NCBI GenBank assembly: GCA_003352285.1
Contig: QQVN01000005.1
Location: forward strand, 557,017 to 621,016
Length of the DNA: 64,000 nucleotides
Reading direction: 5' to 3'
DNA from: Thermoproteota archaeon
Lineage (GTDB): Archaea; Thermoproteota; Nitrososphaeria; Nitrososphaerales; Nitrosopumilaceae
The translations under genes and the position numbers were made by a program. This document shows positions 63,901-64,000 of the stretch, piece after piece. The stretch's first letter is position 1. Each line of letters opens with the position of its first letter. The notes under the pieces are model-generated. The model was not told where the DNA came from. It did not search any database and saw only the letters and a list, made by a program, of their open reading frames with translations.

Positions 63901-64000
63901 AAGTTATCGTTGAGACCGAGGTTCTCTGTAAGTGAGATGGTAGCTTGTCTGAAGTTATCGTTGAGACCTAAGTTCTCTGTAAGTGAGACTGTAGCTTGTC
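57975..64000 (-). CDS. Giant membrane-anchored surface protein with LTENLGL repeats (N-terminus beyond window)
   Basis: The frame is open across the window edge. An apparent start at 63881 is a Leu codon (TTG) inside a repeat, so the true start is upstream of the window. Visible order: about 45 LTENLGL repeats; a globular Thr/Ser-rich region with a carboxypeptidase-regulatory-like stretch (VPLGVYNITMTSV); a Gly/Pro/Ala-rich linker (about 60235-60350); two copies of an R-A-E-L-R-F ... Y-W-I-H domain; then a membrane helix near 58325-58386 (WIITIVVTIAIIGMMYF) and a C-terminal domain of about 120 residues. It looks like an S-layer or stalk-type surface protein. Function unknown. Confidence 0.85.
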   Translation of the reverse strand, partial: QATVSLTENLGLNDNFRQATISLTENLGLNDNFRQATVSLTENLGLNDNFRQATVSLTENLGLQDNFRQATVSLTENLGLNDNFRQATISLTENLGLNDNFRQATVSLTENLGLQDNFRQATVSLTENLGLQDNFRQATVSLTENLGLNDVANAQLTTIKLSENLSLQDNFRQATVSLTENLGLNDQFRQATISLTENLGLQDNFRQATVSLTENLGLNDVANAQLTTIKLTENLGISDEDFLAAVGLKKLTENLGLQDNFRQATVSLTENLGLNDNFRQATVSLTENLGLQDNFRQATVSLTENLGLNDQFRQATVSLTENLGLNDVANAQLTTIKLSENLSLQDNFRQATVSLTENLGLNDNFRQATISLTENLGLNDNFRQATVSLTENLGLNDNFRQATVSLTENLGLNDVANAQLTTIKLSENLGLQDNFRQATVSLTENLGLQDNFRQATVSLTENLGLQDNFRQATISLTENLGLNDNFRQATVSLTENLGLQDNFRQATISLTENLGLNDNFRQATVSLTENLGLNDNFRQATVSLTENLGLQDNFRQATVSLTENLGLNDNFRQATISLTENLGLQDNFRQATVSLTENLGLNDNVNAQLTTIKLSENLGLNDVANAQLTTIKLTENLGIVDTIDNQFTKIILSENLGISDDFFAAKGLVRFVENLGIVDTIDNQFTKIILSENLGLNDVANAQLTTIKLSENLGLNDVANAQLTTIKLSENLGLQDNFRQATISLTENLGFNDAISVRQSTVSLTEKLGLSDTTNARKTSISLTENLGIQGPQPSIKVLGTLKIITTPRISGAVYNIGPNPFTGTGILSVTENNLSPDQNATNGVLVIGPVPLGVYNITMTSVPGVATNVVMANQTFTTVGLTVPFPVVEFVIVDEATQTLSTLPPTNSTSSPSLSDSTLVTWKNTFSAKVISKVSGNTVQTPITSTDQLPRFTMVGTGNTAGINTATGSQKSVQLTKSFDPLRTGPAIISEINAPAYTMNSKQSVASVMTAIVASSNTAGGQFVMPPPITKIPAGKTMIMPVQDSLLPSTGGVSKLQLKTSTTLTKTGSPTSEWLLINSERTIPAGSAAPTSLPAPPVSGRTSGVEMFFNITSSFEANGVGTDWSKASTFAEKPKLTVKIPKTTDSLIDVDSTYGCQILDAYVIDHTSGLPTWVTESGVSATAIGVDSNNMCIYEMTTNHFSCYGLAHRKASATTSTPSGPGGAPSPGSKTGAGAGGAGGAGGAAAGPGFGGVIGPLTGGKSPATFNDVRVSLGGGAPIDAANPGGSCADNFQTMFVTSIVQSPISLKRAELRFVQYGQSTDEYTAIKMKITNSTVPQQYEISASIPWEFMYGSPALKYWIHVLDDNLATADSEEYIMSTKTDYTAQGNLEFDVVSVKAEGTNVKPIAYFTNLITQPIAGAISLLVDGKVVYTSKPYVFESGQSSVPLSWDIPKVNHIEDYQFQVIGEFCGQLFETEDLTFNSFPRTVITTASEELDVEVLMDKQGEPIARAASIYASNTEDDSQFKVVSPDGVCVIGSANECLVKESTFGKPGNLQSVTLGEQVIRVRYSGPDNVLERFTITSVDPISGNWRVYLESNTGLIPEAHATDNVKLKIQYRAQQSIVSTAFDQSPIQRSENIVEFGGTLAPKETSPGIKILNTTTQLLNNPLEVVNQVYVDIRSKTVSASQTPVYSLSNESLDVYGLVLNPVQFDRAELRFVTSNLNLDEYSAVRMNVEPLPGNPAYSVISASVPWAMISEGPEVFYWIHLMGDEILESKRFMIRVSEQQEQESLLPNNQETSTDLGDETTLEDDGITPPSTSDSISEKNPSISESETTEFGGKISEPGPGEIQFDEPIEHTSTSNESIDTQTSWIITIVVTIAIIGMMYFQFSKIKSPVVIIRYDRQLMVEKFVSGTTVSISVRNYSNNPIKECQILCNGVACKWNDDSIQPKDILPGQVELVKIENSTSNSLIVISSENIPYSKFYLESMNGVSIVDFSKPRNIYH
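61630..64000 (-). repeat. 51-bp and 57-bp tandem coding repeat array (LTENLGL repeats), runs off window
   Basis: About 45 units in the window. The commonest unit is 17 residues, L-T-E-N-L-G-L-(N/Q)-D-N-F-R-Q-A-T-(V/I)-S (51 bases). A 19-residue type has D-V-A-N-A-Q-L-T-T-I-K (57 bases) in place of the second half. Units near the C-terminal end of the array are more divergent (DTIDNQFTKII, DEDFLAAVG, DFFAAKGL). Sequence identity between many units at DNA level is very high, indicating recent duplication or gene conversion. Confidence 0.97.

Noticed and set aside
61630..64000. CRISPR array
   Set aside because: The repeats are of one contiguous coding frame without unique spacers; unit lengths of 51 and 57 bases keep the frame.

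Overview
This window looks like a chromosomal stretch of an ammonia-oxidising archaeon, Nitrososphaeria (Thaumarchaeota), probably a Nitrosopumilus/Nitrosarchaeum-like member. The DNA is AT-rich. The information-processing genes are archaeal or eukaryote-like: aIF2-alpha and -gamma, Pelota, GatD/GatE, L2, S6e, Nop10, Sm-like protein, PriS/PriL, RPA, Lhr, Cdc48, STT3 and an archaeal SRP RNA. They sit beside a bacterial-type GrpE-DnaK-DnaJ operon and a bacterial-type MetK, a mixture typical of this group. Many start codons lie 23-28 bases downstream of a TATA-like box, so leaderless mRNAs are probably common. The genus is inferred; no ammonia-oxidation or rRNA gene is present to confirm it.

Layout. 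1-5.3 kb: the 5' part of a tetraether-lipid synthase-like radical SAM gene, TrmB and DtxR-type regulators, a small zinc protein, a YjbQ-family gene preceded by a candidate C/D box sRNA, pelota and cutA. 5.3-15 kb: a site-2 protease, a tRNA thiolase, SRP RNA, acylphosphatase, L2, cdc48 and gatD-gatE. 15-21.5 kb: tRNA-Leu, the grpE-dnaK-dnaJ operon, an unidentified Rossmann protein, a DUF354 protein and tRNA-Gln. 21.5-30.5 kb: an ABC-2 exporter, RPA, Lhr helicase, a RadB-like ATPase, Sm protein, MetK and an atypical SDR. 30.6-36.1 kb: a cobalamin cluster (cbiD, cbiG, cbiX, cbiC, with convergent cbiA and cobA). 36.1-44.4 kb: aIF2-alpha/nop10, an STT3-cyclophilin fusion, PEBP, a PIN protein, aIF2-gamma, S6e, two tiny zinc proteins, tRNA-Gly, a C39-like/TPR protein and a glutamine amidotransferase. 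44.4-52 kb: a UPF0182 membrane protein, priS-priL, endonuclease IV and glycyl-tRNA synthetase. 52-64 kb: two very large surface proteins. One is a 1912-residue composite ending in RTX calcium-binding repeats. The other is a membrane-anchored protein whose visible N-terminal part is about 45 copies of a 17- or 19-residue repeat; it runs off the window edge.

How parts fit together. GatD/GatE and tRNA-Gln belong to the indirect route to Gln-tRNA. Glycyl-tRNA synthetase and tRNA-Gly(CCC) are both here. PriS/PriL, RPA, Lhr, the RadB-like ATPase and endonuclease IV form a DNA replication and repair set. The STT3-cyclophilin fusion, the site-2 protease and the two giant exported proteins all act at the cell envelope. 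The most unusual items are the STT3-cyclophilin fusion, the LTENLGL repeat protein, the candidate C/D box sRNA with its own terminator hairpin, a tandem CbiX whose N-terminal half has lost both catalytic histidines, and an 84-residue protein built from three GRGT motifs. No CRISPR array, insertion sequence, transposase or prophage was seen, and no stretch over 300 bases lacks a gene.
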